Shown here piece by piece: positions 16,999 to 26,284 of a stretch of DNA of 33,343 bases. Every line of letters starts with the position of its first letter. The stretch's first letter is position 1. The notes beneath the pieces are model-generated. The model saw only the letters and a program-made list of their open reading frames with translations, made no database searches and was not told the DNA's origin. This DNA comes from Planctomycetota bacterium (lineage in GTDB: Bacteria > Planctomycetota > Planctomycetia > Pirellulales > Pirellulaceae), in NCBI GenBank assembly GCA_003671195.1, contig QWPJ01000068.1, positions 1-33,343 of the forward strand. The letters are read 5' to 3'. Position numbers and translations under genes: made by a program.

Positions 16999-19900
16999 TT
17001 AGTGGTTGAACAGGAACGCTGGGCTGTTGATCAGAGCCCAAACAAGGTCTTGAGCCGAAGTCAATCGGGCGTTGCCCAATTGCCCTTCGCTCTCTTTGAC
17101 GTCGGCTCGCAGCCGGATCAATCTGGAATCTTCGGGCAAAGGAGTTCCCAAGCGTTCGATCCGTTTGGCCAGGACCACCGAGGGTTCGTCCTCGGGGAGC
17201 GGTTGGCTTTCCTTTTGGACGTTGGCTTGTAGGCCTTTGAGTTCCGCAGACGAGAGTTTCAGGTAGTTCATTCCCTCTTTGGTCAGCTCAGGAGTCCAAG
17301 CCGCCTTGGGGATCGCACTGAGGGCACGGAACGATTCGGGCAGTCCCAGAGCAAGTTCCCCTTCGTGTTGTCCGGCGCTGAGTCGGAATCGACCCAAGCG
17401 GTGTTCGGGCGCGTCGTGGTTTTGGAAGATCCGCCATTGGAGGACCTCCCCTTTTTGGAGCGTCAGCGGGGCCTCGAGGGCAAAGACGGCCCAGTGTTCG
17501 ACACCGGTAGCTGTGGAGATCGCCCAGCCCCCTTGGTCGTTGTTCTTTCCGTCGATGGCCGCTGCAGCAGAGAAGGAAGGCTGATCGAAGTCGGTGAGTC
17601 CTTTGACCAGCTTGATTTTTCGCATTTCAGCAGGTTTATCTGCAGCCCCTGCGAAGAGTTCGATTTCGGTGACGACGAAGTTCCCGTTCGGGGGCAGTCC
17701 AGGACCTTGGGCGGGTAGGTCTGGGGCCGTAAGGGCTTCGAGACGTACTGCAGTGATGGCACCTTGATTGACCACGGTATCGATGGTGTAGAGGCCCTTA
17801 TTGGCCCCACCCGAGGCCCGGATGGAGCGATCGGCTTGGGGTGCGAGGCTCGCGCCTGTGGTCGCCTCGGCTTTGGTCGCCGCGAGGGTTTCCCAGACAG
17901 CGCCGCTGCGTCGAGCGTCGATGAACTCTTGGAGTTTGGTATCGAGCGTCGCTTCGTAGCCTTGGACGGTCGCTTGGGCTGCTGCGAGTCTTTCCAAACG
18001 CGCGTTGTCGGCGGCTTGGCGTTCGGGTCGGATCTGTTCCTTGCGAGCCTCGAGTGCCATTTTGGTCGATTCGCGTTCAGCATCGAGGGCCGCTTGGCGT
18101 TTGGGTTTTTCATCGACCCACCAAGCTTCGCGTTCGACCAACTGGGCGACGATGCGTTCATGGTCTTTCTGGATCAGCGTGATCGTCGAGAGGGCGGCTT
18201 GGATCTCTTCGGCCGTCGCGTGTCGGTTCAGAACCCTCACGAAGACTTCGTCGATCAGGGCCGCATCATCGGGGATCGATTCAACGAGTTTTCGGATCGC
18301 GTTATCGGGGTCTGCGATGGCACCACCGAGGGTCGGACCGCTGACGAGCGCCATGACCGATCCGAGTCTCAATTCGTTGGAGCGTTCGCATTCGCAGGCG
18401 CTCTCTCGCGGTGGTCGACCTAGGTTATTGAGGAATCCATCGGGTAGACCTGCATCGGCATCGGCCAAGGCCGCTGCGCGGGTTCCAGGGGGCAGACCGG
18501 GGATCTTCGAAACCGCGCCGGTGACTTGGTAGATCGCATCGAAGAGGACTTCGGCGGGCAATCGTCGGGGCAGTGCGTGGGAGTAGTTCCGATCGTCATC
18601 CGCGTTGTACTTGTTGGTCTCGATCGAGAGTTGGTAGACATCGGATTTGCAGATCGATCGGACGATATGTCGGATATCGAAATTGTGTTCGATGAAATCC
18701 TTTTCGAGGTGTGCTAGGAGTTCAGGGATACTAGGAGGGTTCCCGGCGCGGATGTCATCGATGGGTTCGATGAGTCCTTTGCCGAGCATATAGCCCCACA
18801 TGCGGTTGACGAAACTCTTGGCGAAATAGGGATTTTCGTTGCTGGTGACCCAGGCGGCAAACTGGGTGCGTCGCGAGGGGTTTTCGCCTGCGGCATTGTT
18901 GGCCACAAACGGGAACTTGGGTGTAATGGGTTGTTGCGTCTTTTGGTGTTTGACTTCTCCGTCTTTCTTATCGAAGACTTCTTCCCAAAGGGGTTTTGCA
19001 CCTTCGACGGCCGTACCGCCAATGGTGTTGTTCCCGGAGGCTTCATCTTTCTTCAAGCCGACTTGGGCAAAGTAAGCTGCCGTTTCGTAGTATTGGTCTT
19101 GGGTCCAACGTTCGAAGGGGTGGTCGTGGCATTTGTTGCAGTTGAACCGAACGGCCAGGAACAAATGGGTGGAGTTCTCGACGGCTTCTTCGGGAGTGCG
19201 CAGGATCTTGTAATAGGAGGCGGCGGGGTTTTCGCGATTCGAGCCCGAGGCAGTGAGGATCTCGTAAGCGAATTGGTTGTAGGGTTTATTGGTCGCAAAG
19301 CTGTTGCGGATCCAATCTTTGAATTTGGATGCACCTTCCTTGCCCAGGAACTTCGAGTTGACTTGGAGCAGATCGGACCATTTGTTGGTCCAGTGATCGA
19401 CGAACCCATCGCTGCCGACGAGTTCATCGACAATACGATCGCGTTTGACTCGGCTTTCGGTCGTATCGGCCAAAAACGCCCGGACCGCTTCGGGGGTCGG
19501 CGGAACGCCTGTGAGGTCCAGGGTCACTCGCCTTAGGAAGTCCGCATCGTTGCACAGACCCGAGGGCTGGATCTTGAGTCGATCCCACTTGGAAGCCACG
19601 AGTCGATCGATGATGTTTTGCGAGGCGATCTGTGCCTGTTGGTAGCCTTCGCGGTCGCCCATGACCGTCAGCGTGGTGGCCGCATACGCACCTTCGAAAC
19701 GGGCCAGGACGGGGACCTCTCCGCGTCGGAGAGCTTGGACGCGGGCACCTTCGAGCACCGCGCCGACTTCTGCGTTCCCCGATTCCAAGAAGGCTTCGCG
19801 GGTCACATCGCGCGACTTGCCATCGGCATACGTCGCCACGACGCGGAGTTGCTGAATCCCTCCAGGCATGGGGATGACCGGGTTGTTCGGGGTGACTTCG

Positions 19901-22134
19901 ATGGAGGTCACTCTCGGGGTCCCCATGTTCAGGGTCGCACCCCCTGCGATCCATTGACGAAGGACCAGGGCGTGGTTGTCGCCTGGCTCGATGATTTTTC
20001 CGCCGACGTGAGGGACCACTCCGAGGGGTTTGGTCAGCATCAGCGAATCGATCGGCGAGGCCGGATGGATACGTCTGCCGGCGAGGTCATCGCTCAAGCT
20101 GCGGACATCGTAGTTCGGATCGTATCCTCGCAATGAGAGTTTAAAGCCGTTCTTACCGGCTTGTGCCCCGTGGCAGGTCCCGGAGTTGCAACCCAAGCGG
20201 GACAGGGCTGGATTGACATCGCGGATGAAATCGACCTCGAAGTCGGTGGGGATGGTCGAATGGACGCCGATGGCTTGTTGGTGGTTGCCGAGCGTCACGT
20301 TGATCTTGGCATCCCCGGCATGGATCGGTTGGACCCAGCCGCGTTGCGATAGCCATACCGAATCGTTCTCGGCGGCGAAGGTCGCTTGGCTGGTCACATC
20401 GACCAGCTCGCCGGTCTGAAGTTGGGCCATGACGACAATCTGCGCCGAGTCGTTCCAAGCTCCGAATTCGATCTGTGAGGGTTGGACTTGGATCGAGGCG
20501 ATTTGATCGACTCGGACCGGCGGGTGCGACAATTCGCCTTGAGCCTTGGGAGCTTCGGTGGTCCGTTCGGCTAGATGGGCATCGCCGATCGCTTTGAGTC
20601 GATCGATGCGGAGGGCTGCAAGCGAACTGTCTTGGGCGGCATTGAGCGAGCCTGCAGGGGTCGCATCGAGATCGGCGATGAGTTGGGAATCGGCGATGTT
20701 CCAGATGCGAACGCGGCCGTCAGACCCACCGCTTGCTAGGCGACCTTGGGCGTCGATGGCCAGGGCATAGACGGCTGCGTTGGGGACTTGGAACGTTCCG
20801 AGGACCTGAGGTTGTTCGGTGATGTATTCCTCGAGTTTCTTGCGCTCGTCGGGTTTGCGTTGGGGAGCCCGCTTGGCTTGGATCGCTTTGATTTCTGGGG
20901 GCAATTTGCCATCGACATCGTAGGACCAGACTTTCACTACGCTTTGGTTATCGATGGTCGAGGCGGCCGCAAGGTATTTGCCATCGGGGCTGATGGCCAC
21001 CGAGAAGATACGGCCGGGCATGGGGTCGAGTTGTCGGATTAGGTTGGCATCATCGCCGATGACGCGAGCCGTCTGCCGGAAAACGCGGTAGATTTTGGGG
21101 GTTCCGTCGGAGCCACCGACGAGGATCTCATCGCGTTCTGGATGCCTAGCTAGGGCTTGGACCCCGCCGCGGAGCGCACCTGGGGTGATCGATGTGACGT
21201 TATCAATGAACCGCTCGGTTTCGACATCGGTCAGTTTGACCGTCATGTCACGGGCACCCGAGAGCAAGTGTTTGCCATCGACGGTAAAGACCGTCGAGCG
21301 TGGCCAATCATCGTGGGTCCGTTGGTAGAGTTTTTGATTGCCTTCGAGGTCCAGCGCACGGATCGAGTTGTCGGCCATCCCGAGGGCGAGCATGGCCGAA
21401 TCGTGGGTCCATGAGAGACCGAACAGGGTATCGCCACCGAGCAAGGTGCTTCGGTGCAGTTGCTTGTTCGCATTGTTCCAGAGTTGCAGTTCGCCCAAGA
21501 CGCCTGGTTCTCCAGCGGCCACAGCGATCCATTGGTTGTCTGGTGAGAACCGAACCGATTCGATGCGTGGGCTCATTCCGATCAATCGATTTTTCAGTTG
21601 CCAGTCTTGGGTTCCGAGCACGAGGACTTCGTGGAACCCGTTGAGGGCAAGCTGCGAGCCATCTGGGGAGAAGTCCAGGCTGACGATCGCGGGGGGACGG
21701 GAGTAGATCGGCGGCTTTTCGTTGGTAAAGCGTGGGCCGGTATCGACGACGTCTTGGACGGCCCCAGCGGCGATCCATTTTCGGATGATCTCGATTTCGC
21801 TGGGCTTCAGCGGAGCAAGGTTCTTGGGCATCTCGGCCTTGCCATCGACCGGAGTGATTTCGCGCAGCAGATTGCTCGCTTCGGGGTTCCCCGCAACGAT
21901 GGCCGCATCGCCCGACTCACCACCTTTGAGCAAGCCTTCGAAATCGGTCATTCGAAAGCCACCTTGGGTTTTCGAGGTTTGATGACATGCATAGCAATTG
22001 GCGCGGAGAATCGGCAGGACATCTTTGGACCAAGAGACCGAGACCGGGTCGGCAGCTTGGGTCTTAAGTGCCAAAAAGCTTGAGTGACCTACAACTGCCC
22101 AGAGGGCCAGGAACAGGTGTTTTGAAATGCGCAT
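16999..22134 (-). CDS. PSCyt1 / WD40-like / Big / DUF1549 / DUF1553 giant exported protein
   Basis: A 1711-residue protein starting at ATG 22134 (an upstream TTG 22197 would hide the signal peptide). Signal peptide residues 1-27 end near KTQA. Domains in order: a Planctomycete cytochrome C domain with C47-Y-A-C-H51; a WD40-like propeller at about 140-490 (SLDFSPDGSQLALNG, ASGGSDGRVRIWNI); Big-like beta domains; a second cytochrome-like segment with C649-x4-C654-H (CNSGTCHG); another Big-like domain; DUF1549 with C999-x2-C1002-H (CNKCHDHPFERW); DUF1553 at about 1088-1314; a charged helical stretch at about 1328-1400; and a C-terminal beta-rich discoidin-like region. Three Cys-His motifs suggest multi-haem capacity, though only two are canonical CxxCH. 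The protein heads the operon with DUF1501 and the haem-binding dehydrogenase. Function unknown. Confidence 0.9.
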   Translation of the reverse strand: MRISKHLFLALWAVVGHSSFLALKTQAADPVSVSWSKDVLPILRANCYACHQTSKTQGGFRMTDFEGLLKGGESGDAAIVAGNPEASNLLREITPVDGKAEMPKNLAPLKPSEIEIIRKWIAAGAVQDVVDTGPRFTNEKPPIYSRPPAIVSLDFSPDGSQLALNGFHEVLVLGTQDWQLKNRLIGMSPRIESVRFSPDNQWIAVAAGEPGVLGELQLWNNANKQLHRSTLLGGDTLFGLSWTHDSAMLALGMADNSIRALDLEGNQKLYQRTHDDWPRSTVFTVDGKHLLSGARDMTVKLTDVETERFIDNVTSITPGALRGGVQALARHPERDEILVGGSDGTPKIYRVFRQTARVIGDDANLIRQLDPMPGRIFSVAISPDGKYLAAASTIDNQSVVKVWSYDVDGKLPPEIKAIQAKRAPQRKPDERKKLEEYITEQPQVLGTFQVPNAAVYALAIDAQGRLASGGSDGRVRIWNIADSQLIADLDATPAGSLNAAQDSSLAALRIDRLKAIGDAHLAERTTEAPKAQGELSHPPVRVDQIASIQVQPSQIEFGAWNDSAQIVVMAQLQTGELVDVTSQATFAAENDSVWLSQRGWVQPIHAGDAKINVTLGNHQQAIGVHSTIPTDFEVDFIRDVNPALSRLGCNSGTCHGAQAGKNGFKLSLRGYDPNYDVRSLSDDLAGRRIHPASPIDSLMLTKPLGVVPHVGGKIIEPGDNHALVLRQWIAGGATLNMGTPRVTSIEVTPNNPVIPMPGGIQQLRVVATYADGKSRDVTREAFLESGNAEVGAVLEGARVQALRRGEVPVLARFEGAYAATTLTVMGDREGYQQAQIASQNIIDRLVASKWDRLKIQPSGLCNDADFLRRVTLDLTGVPPTPEAVRAFLADTTESRVKRDRIVDELVGSDGFVDHWTNKWSDLLQVNSKFLGKEGASKFKDWIRNSFATNKPYNQFAYEILTASGSNRENPAASYYKILRTPEEAVENSTHLFLAVRFNCNKCHDHPFERWTQDQYYETAAYFAQVGLKKDEASGNNTIGGTAVEGAKPLWEEVFDKKDGEVKHQKTQQPITPKFPFVANNAAGENPSRRTQFAAWVTSNENPYFAKSFVNRMWGYMLGKGLIEPIDDIRAGNPPSIPELLAHLEKDFIEHNFDIRHIVRSICKSDVYQLSIETNKYNADDDRNYSHALPRRLPAEVLFDAIYQVTGAVSKIPGLPPGTRAAALADADAGLPDGFLNNLGRPPRESACECERSNELRLGSVMALVSGPTLGGAIADPDNAIRKLVESIPDDAALIDEVFVRVLNRHATAEEIQAALSTITLIQKDHERIVAQLVEREAWWVDEKPKRQAALDAERESTKMALEARKEQIRPERQAADNARLERLAAAQATVQGYEATLDTKLQEFIDARRSGAVWETLAATKAEATTGASLAPQADRSIRASGGANKGLYTIDTVVNQGAITAVRLEALTAPDLPAQGPGLPPNGNFVVTEIELFAGAADKPAEMRKIKLVKGLTDFDQPSFSAAAAIDGKNNDQGGWAISTATGVEHWAVFALEAPLTLQKGEVLQWRIFQNHDAPEHRLGRFRLSAGQHEGELALGLPESFRALSAIPKAAWTPELTKEGMNYLKLSSAELKGLQANVQKESQPLPEDEPSVVLAKRIERLGTPLPEDSRLIRLRADVKESEGQLGNARLTSAQDLVWALINSPAFLFNH

Positions 22135-22256
22135 ATAAAGATCCAATGGACCTAGGATGGGTGGTAAGAAAGTTGTCTTGAGCGAGCAGGGGCTCAAAGG
22201 TGGGGTGGTTCAAGCCAGAAAATCGCTTGGAAAAACTGAGCTCGACGTTTGCGTTG

Positions 22257-22285
22257 AGTATAGCTCAAGGCGCTAGCGGGGTCAA
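22257..22285 (-). promoter_or_regulatory. Sigma70-like promoter for the DUF1549/DUF1553 operon
   Basis: On the minus strand TTGACC (rc of 22280-22285) and TATACT (rc of 22257-22262) are separated by exactly 17 bases. This predicts a start near 22250 and a leader of about 115 bases to ATG 22134. It is the best promoter match in the window. Confidence 0.6.
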
Positions 22286-22381
22286 CTTTTTCACAACTTC
22301 GTCATAGAGGGGCAATTACGCGCATTAGCAAGTCGGCAGAAAGAGGCTTTGGGCCTGAACTTGGTATCGTTTTGGATCGAA

Positions 22382-23542
22382 TTAGGCGGCACGGCGAACG
22401 GTCCGCGTGGGGCTTCGATAGAGGGATTTCCAAGTGGCGATCGCGTGGTGACATACGTAGCGGACGTCCTCACGCGTCAGTTTGCCGTGGGTCGGGAGGT
22501 TGATCCCCAGACGCGAGCAGCGCTCGGCGACGGGGTAGCTCCCCGTGCGTTCGCGGTACATCGGCATGGTGTGGATGGGGTAAAAGACCGGGCGGCTTTC
22601 GATCCCTTCTTGGGCCAACCGCTCGATCCATGCGTCGCGGTCCACGGCCGATTCAGGTCGCATGAGAACTGTGAACATCCAGTAGGAGTGTTGAGCCCAG
22701 GGTGCGGATCGCGGGAGCTGGAAGATATCTTCGCAGTCGGCCAGTTCCTCGAAATACCAGCGCGCGACCTCCTGGCGTCGTTGCACATGAACATCGAGCC
22801 GTTCGGCTTGTGCGGTCCCGATCGCAGCGGCGATGTTGGTCATGCGATAATTAAAGCCGACCTCGGGGTGCCAATAATTCTTGTTCGGATCGACGGCTTG
22901 GCCACGCAAGAATCGCATCCTGTCTGCGAGCTCTTTGTTCGACGTGGTGATCGCCCCTCCTTCGCCTGTCGTGATGGTCTTGTTGCCGAAGAAACTAAAC
23001 GAGGAGGCGTCGGCGAGCGATCCGACGCGTCGGCCTTTGTACAACGCGCCGATGGCTTCGGCGGAGTCTTCGATGACCAAGAGTCCATGCCGTTGGGCAA
23101 TCTGTTCGATCGGATCGATATCGACAGGATGCCCGTAAAGCGGAACGGTCAAAATCGCTTTGGTCCGAGGTGTGATGGCTTGCTCGATCCGTTCGGGATC
23201 GATCGAAAGGTAGTCCTGTTCGCAATCGACAAAGACCGGTTTGGCTTGGCAGTAGGTCGCGGCATTAGCCGTAGCGATGTACGAGAGGGTCGGCATGATC
23301 ACCTCATCTTGGGGACCGATGCCTGCGGCGGCCAAGGCCAAATGGAGCGAGGTCGTGCCGTTGTTGGTCACCACGGCATAGGGGACTTGGCAGTACTCGG
23401 CCAGCAGTTGCTCAAAGCGGTCGATGTAGGTCCCTCGGGAGGAGATCCAGGTCGACTGAATGCAGTCCATGACGTAAAGGGCTTCGTTGCCATCGAGCAC
23501 CGGTTCGGCGACTCGAATACTGCGTTTGACACGATGATCCAT
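22382..23542 (-). CDS. DegT/DnrJ/EryC1/StrS-family sugar aminotransferase
   Basis: A 386-residue PLP-dependent aminotransferase. Family features are VVTNNGTTSLHLALAAAGIG (cofactor phosphate loop), DEVIMPTLSYIATANA, VIEDSAEAIGALYKGRRVG (the Asp that contacts the pyridine ring) and SFFGNKTITTGEGG with Schiff-base Lys188. The C-terminal part includes GFNYRMTNIAAAIGTAQ and RPVFYPIHTMPMY. Enzymes of this family transaminate nucleotide-linked keto-sugars for glycan or antibiotic sugars. The overall pattern is closest to perosamine-synthetase-type members, but the substrate is unproven. AAGGA lies nine bases before ATG 23542. No other nucleotide-sugar gene is adjacent. It is divergent from the DsbD-like gene. 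Confidence 0.9.
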   Translation of the reverse strand: MDHRVKRSIRVAEPVLDGNEALYVMDCIQSTWISSRGTYIDRFEQLLAEYCQVPYAVVTNNGTTSLHLALAAAGIGPQDEVIMPTLSYIATANAATYCQAKPVFVDCEQDYLSIDPERIEQAITPRTKAILTVPLYGHPVDIDPIEQIAQRHGLLVIEDSAEAIGALYKGRRVGSLADASSFSFFGNKTITTGEGGAITTSNKELADRMRFLRGQAVDPNKNYWHPEVGFNYRMTNIAAAIGTAQAERLDVHVQRRQEVARWYFEELADCEDIFQLPRSAPWAQHSYWMFTVLMRPESAVDRDAWIERLAQEGIESRPVFYPIHTMPMYRERTGSYPVAERCSRLGINLPTHGKLTREDVRYVCHHAIATWKSLYRSPTRTVRRAA

Positions 23543-23577
23543 CGATGAGATTCCTTCCTACCTTGTTTGCGACGCGG

Positions 23578-23607
23578 ACTATACTGCCTTTTGAGGATCG
23601 GAATCAA
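23578..23607 (-). promoter_or_regulatory. Sigma70-like promoter for the aminotransferase gene
   Basis: Minus-strand TTGATT (rc of 23602-23607) and TATAGT (rc of 23578-23583) with an 18-base spacer predict a start near 23571, about 30 bases before the ATG. The rest of the 315-base divergent gap (23543-23857) holds a palindrome CCTAGCTAGG (23636-23645) and an 11-bp tandem repeat (23673-23694) but no gene. I could not find a convincing plus-strand promoter for the DsbD-like gene. Confidence 0.5.
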
Positions 23608-23672
23608 CTCCAGAATTCGCACTTCGCCCAAATCGCCTAGCTAGGTCTTCTTATCAAGTTAAGCTACAGATC

Positions 23673-23694
23673 TTTATCGGCGGTTTATCGGCGG
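23673..23694. repeat. 11-bp perfect tandem repeat in a divergent intergenic region
   Basis: tttatcggcgg occurs twice in direct succession (23673-23683, 23684-23694), between the divergent aminotransferase and DsbD-like genes. It could be a chance duplication or a regulator site. Confidence 0.6.
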
Positions 23695-23857
23695 TTTTGA
23701 TAGCAAATCCGAAATGCGCTGAAGTAGACTATTTAATCTTCGGTAAGGTTTTCTTCAGGGAGCGGAACCCGCCCGAGCGACTAGACCCGAGTATCCGTTG
23801 ACCCACGAGTCGCTGGGAACCTACAATAGAACCTCCTATATTTTCAGCGAGGGATCG

Positions 23858-26251
23858 ATGATTCGAGTACTTTTGACAGTGGCCTTTGCCTGGCTTTGGA
23901 TCCCTTTGGTGACCATGGGGCAAGATCCACTTTTCGACGGAGCAGCCGGTGGACTAGGAACCGCCGGGGGACTTGGCCAAGATTTCTCGTTGGGATTGTT
24001 CGACAATCCGTATGAATTTTCCGCTTCGTACCAGATCGACCCAAAGACGCGCAAGGGCAAGGTGTCGTTGACGGCGAAGCTTTCTGGCAAGTACCACATC
24101 TTCTCGACCACCCAGGCACCCGGCGGTCCGAGTCCGACGGTGATCAAGCTTTTGGGCAAGCAGGCCAAGTTGTCGGGTCCTTTTGTCCCGGACCGCCCCC
24201 CGGAGGTCGACAAGAACTCGGAATCCTGGCCTGGATTGGCTGTCGAGCAGTTCAGCAACACCGTGACTTGGTCGGCCCCGATCGAGTGGACGGAATCTCT
24301 GGAGACCAAGCCCGGACGGATCGAACTGACGATCGAAGGTCAGGTGTGCGAGAAGAATTGCATTCCGATTCGCGACGAGAAGGTCCCGGCGGAGTTTTCA
24401 GGTTGGGTCGAATCCAAAGACGAAGCGTTGGCGATGGGAGAGTTCCGCGAGCCTGACAGCATGGTCGAGTGGAAGATCCATCTTTCGAAGTCGACGGTCA
24501 AGCCGGGGGATAAGCTCGAGTTGATCCTCGAGGCGACTCCCGACAAGGACTTCCACATCTACAAGCTCGATTTGAAGGATCCGGTCCTCGAGAACCGAAC
24601 GCATTTGGTGCTGACCCAAAAATTCGGCGTGAAGGCTTACGAGCCCAAAGTCGACAAACGATCGATCCGAAAGGACTTGGGGGTCGGTGGCGTGGTCGAT
24701 TACTACGATGGCAAGGTCACGATCCGCGTGCCGATCGAGGTCCCCGAGACGGCCCTCGAAGGTGAAACGCCTTTGGAAGGGTTGGTCGGCTACCAGGCAT
24801 GCACCCAAGGTGCATGCGATCGGCCTCGGGGGTTGAAGTTCAAGGGAGTCTATCAGGTTTCCAAGTCGAAATCTCAAGAGGGCAAGCTACCGCTTGGGAT
24901 CGCGGCGAGCAAATACGACGAAGCAGCGAACCATCCCCAGCGGGCCAATTGGTTCGACGCCGACAAGTACGCCCTTACGCTCGAGCCCAAGGAGGTTTTC
25001 ACGAAGTTTTTCTTGGCGATGCTCGGCGGGTTGATTTTGAATTTCATGCCCTGCGTCTTGCCGGTTATCGGCTTGAAGATCCTGGGGTTTGTCAACGAAG
25101 CCCATGGCGAGCGGCGGACTGCCTCGATGCTCACGCTGACCTACTCGCTTGGGATGATCGCGGTGCTGTTGGGCTTTGGCGCGACGAGTTTAGGGCTGCG
25201 TTGGATGACGGGTCGTGCTTTGGAGTGGGGAGCGCTTTTTGGGAACACGACGACCCAGGTCCTCTTCACGGGATTCATGTTCACCTTGGCGTTGAGCTTC
25301 TTAGGGGTCTGGGAGTTTCCGATCCCAGGCTTTGCCAGCGGAGCCAAGAGCACGGAGCTATCGAGCAAAAAAGGATATCTGGGGGCGTTTTTCAAAGGGG
25401 TCATCACAACCTTGCTAGCGACCCCCTGCAGCGGTCCGTTCCTGGGAAGTGCCCTTGCGGTCTCACTGAGCCAACCGGCTTGGGTGGTCCTCTTGATCTT
25501 CTTGGGGGTCGGAATCGGGATGGCGTTTCCTTATTTGATGGTCGCGATGTTTCCGGGTTCGATGAAGTGGATTCCTAAGCCTGGGCCATGGATGGAGACG
25601 TTCAAAGAGTTTCTGGCCTTTCCGTTGCTCCTGAGTGTCGTGGCTTTTGTATCGGGGTTCCCGGAAAAGGAGCGCATCTCGATGCTCTCGGCCTTGATCT
25701 TCATTTGGTTTGCATGCTGGTGGATCGGTCGTGTGCCGGTTTGGGAGAGCAACTCACGTCGTATGCGAGCCTGGGGATTGGGCGCCATGGCGGCCTTGGC
25801 AGGTACCATCGGATCGTTTTATTTCCTCAAGCCTTCGAAGTACGAACTCGAGTGGGTCCCTTTCAGCGAGCAAGCGTTGCAGTCGGCCGTCGCCGAGGGC
25901 AAGCCGGTATTGATCGACTTTACGGCCGAGTGGTGCCAGAACTGCAAATTGAATTTGGCGGTGGCGATCAATACACGCAAGGTCCAGGACGTGGTCAAGA
26001 AGCATGATGTCGTGCCGATGATCGCCGATCTTACGCGGTACCCACCGGCACTGATGGCCAAGCTTCGAGAGCTCAATAAAGTCGCCATTCCGGTGCTTGC
26101 AATCTACAAGCCTGGGGACGGCAAGAATCCGATCGTTCTCGAAGATCTTCTGTCCGAGTCGCAGGTGATCAATGCGCTCGAGCAAGCAGGCACGGCAAAG
26201 GCCGCCACAGCAAATAGCGGACTTGGAAATGTCTTGTCGGCAACTCGTTAA
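23858..26251 (+). CDS. DsbD/ScsB-like thiol:disulfide interchange protein with duplicated alpha domain
   Basis: A 797-residue membrane protein that would carry electrons from cytoplasmic thioredoxin to periplasmic thiols. ATG 23858 has GAGGG about four bases upstream. A signal peptide (1-21) is followed by two beta-rich DsbD-alpha-like modules, each ending in a close cysteine pair: C164-x3-C168 (VCEKNCIP) and C315-x4-C320 (YQACTQGACDRP). The membrane core (about 380-660) carries the DsbD/CcdA cysteines C399 in NFMPCVLPVIGLK and C524 in ATPCSGPFLG. The C-terminal thioredoxin-like domain has C693-x2-C696 in FTAEWCQNCK. Ordinary DsbD has one alpha domain, so the duplication is notable. Probable roles are reduction of apocytochrome c or periplasmic disulfides, which fits the haem proteins in this window. 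A 7-bp tandem repeat spans the stop codon. Confidence 0.9.
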   Translation: MIRVLLTVAFAWLWIPLVTMGQDPLFDGAAGGLGTAGGLGQDFSLGLFDNPYEFSASYQIDPKTRKGKVSLTAKLSGKYHIFSTTQAPGGPSPTVIKLLGKQAKLSGPFVPDRPPEVDKNSESWPGLAVEQFSNTVTWSAPIEWTESLETKPGRIELTIEGQVCEKNCIPIRDEKVPAEFSGWVESKDEALAMGEFREPDSMVEWKIHLSKSTVKPGDKLELILEATPDKDFHIYKLDLKDPVLENRTHLVLTQKFGVKAYEPKVDKRSIRKDLGVGGVVDYYDGKVTIRVPIEVPETALEGETPLEGLVGYQACTQGACDRPRGLKFKGVYQVSKSKSQEGKLPLGIAASKYDEAANHPQRANWFDADKYALTLEPKEVFTKFFLAMLGGLILNFMPCVLPVIGLKILGFVNEAHGERRTASMLTLTYSLGMIAVLLGFGATSLGLRWMTGRALEWGALFGNTTTQVLFTGFMFTLALSFLGVWEFPIPGFASGAKSTELSSKKGYLGAFFKGVITTLLATPCSGPFLGSALAVSLSQPAWVVLLIFLGVGIGMAFPYLMVAMFPGSMKWIPKPGPWMETFKEFLAFPLLLSVVAFVSGFPEKERISMLSALIFIWFACWWIGRVPVWESNSRRMRAWGLGAMAALAGTIGSFYFLKPSKYELEWVPFSEQALQSAVAEGKPVLIDFTAEWCQNCKLNLAVAINTRKVQDVVKKHDVVPMIADLTRYPPALMAKLRELNKVAIPVLAIYKPGDGKNPIVLEDLLSESQVINALEQAGTAKAATANSGLGNVLSATR

Positions 26252-26267
26252 GCGTTAAGCGCTAAGC
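26247..26267. repeat. 7-bp tandem repeat x3 at the 3' end of the DsbD-like gene
   Basis: The run gttaagc-gttaagc-gctaagc starts inside the last Arg codon and contains the TAA stop at 26249-26251. A third imperfect unit lies downstream. Confidence 0.75.
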
Positions 26268-26284
26268 AGTGCGTAGGCCCTGCG

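Noticed and set aside
22135..22197. Upstream TTG start for the DUF1549/DUF1553 gene
   Set aside because: It would add 21 residues before a normal signal peptide that begins exactly at ATG 22134.
22349..23548. Long plus-strand ORF (399 codons) opposite the aminotransferase
   Set aside because: It is the antisense shadow of a well-supported DegT-family gene, with a Gly/Arg/Asp-rich composition and no recognisable motif.
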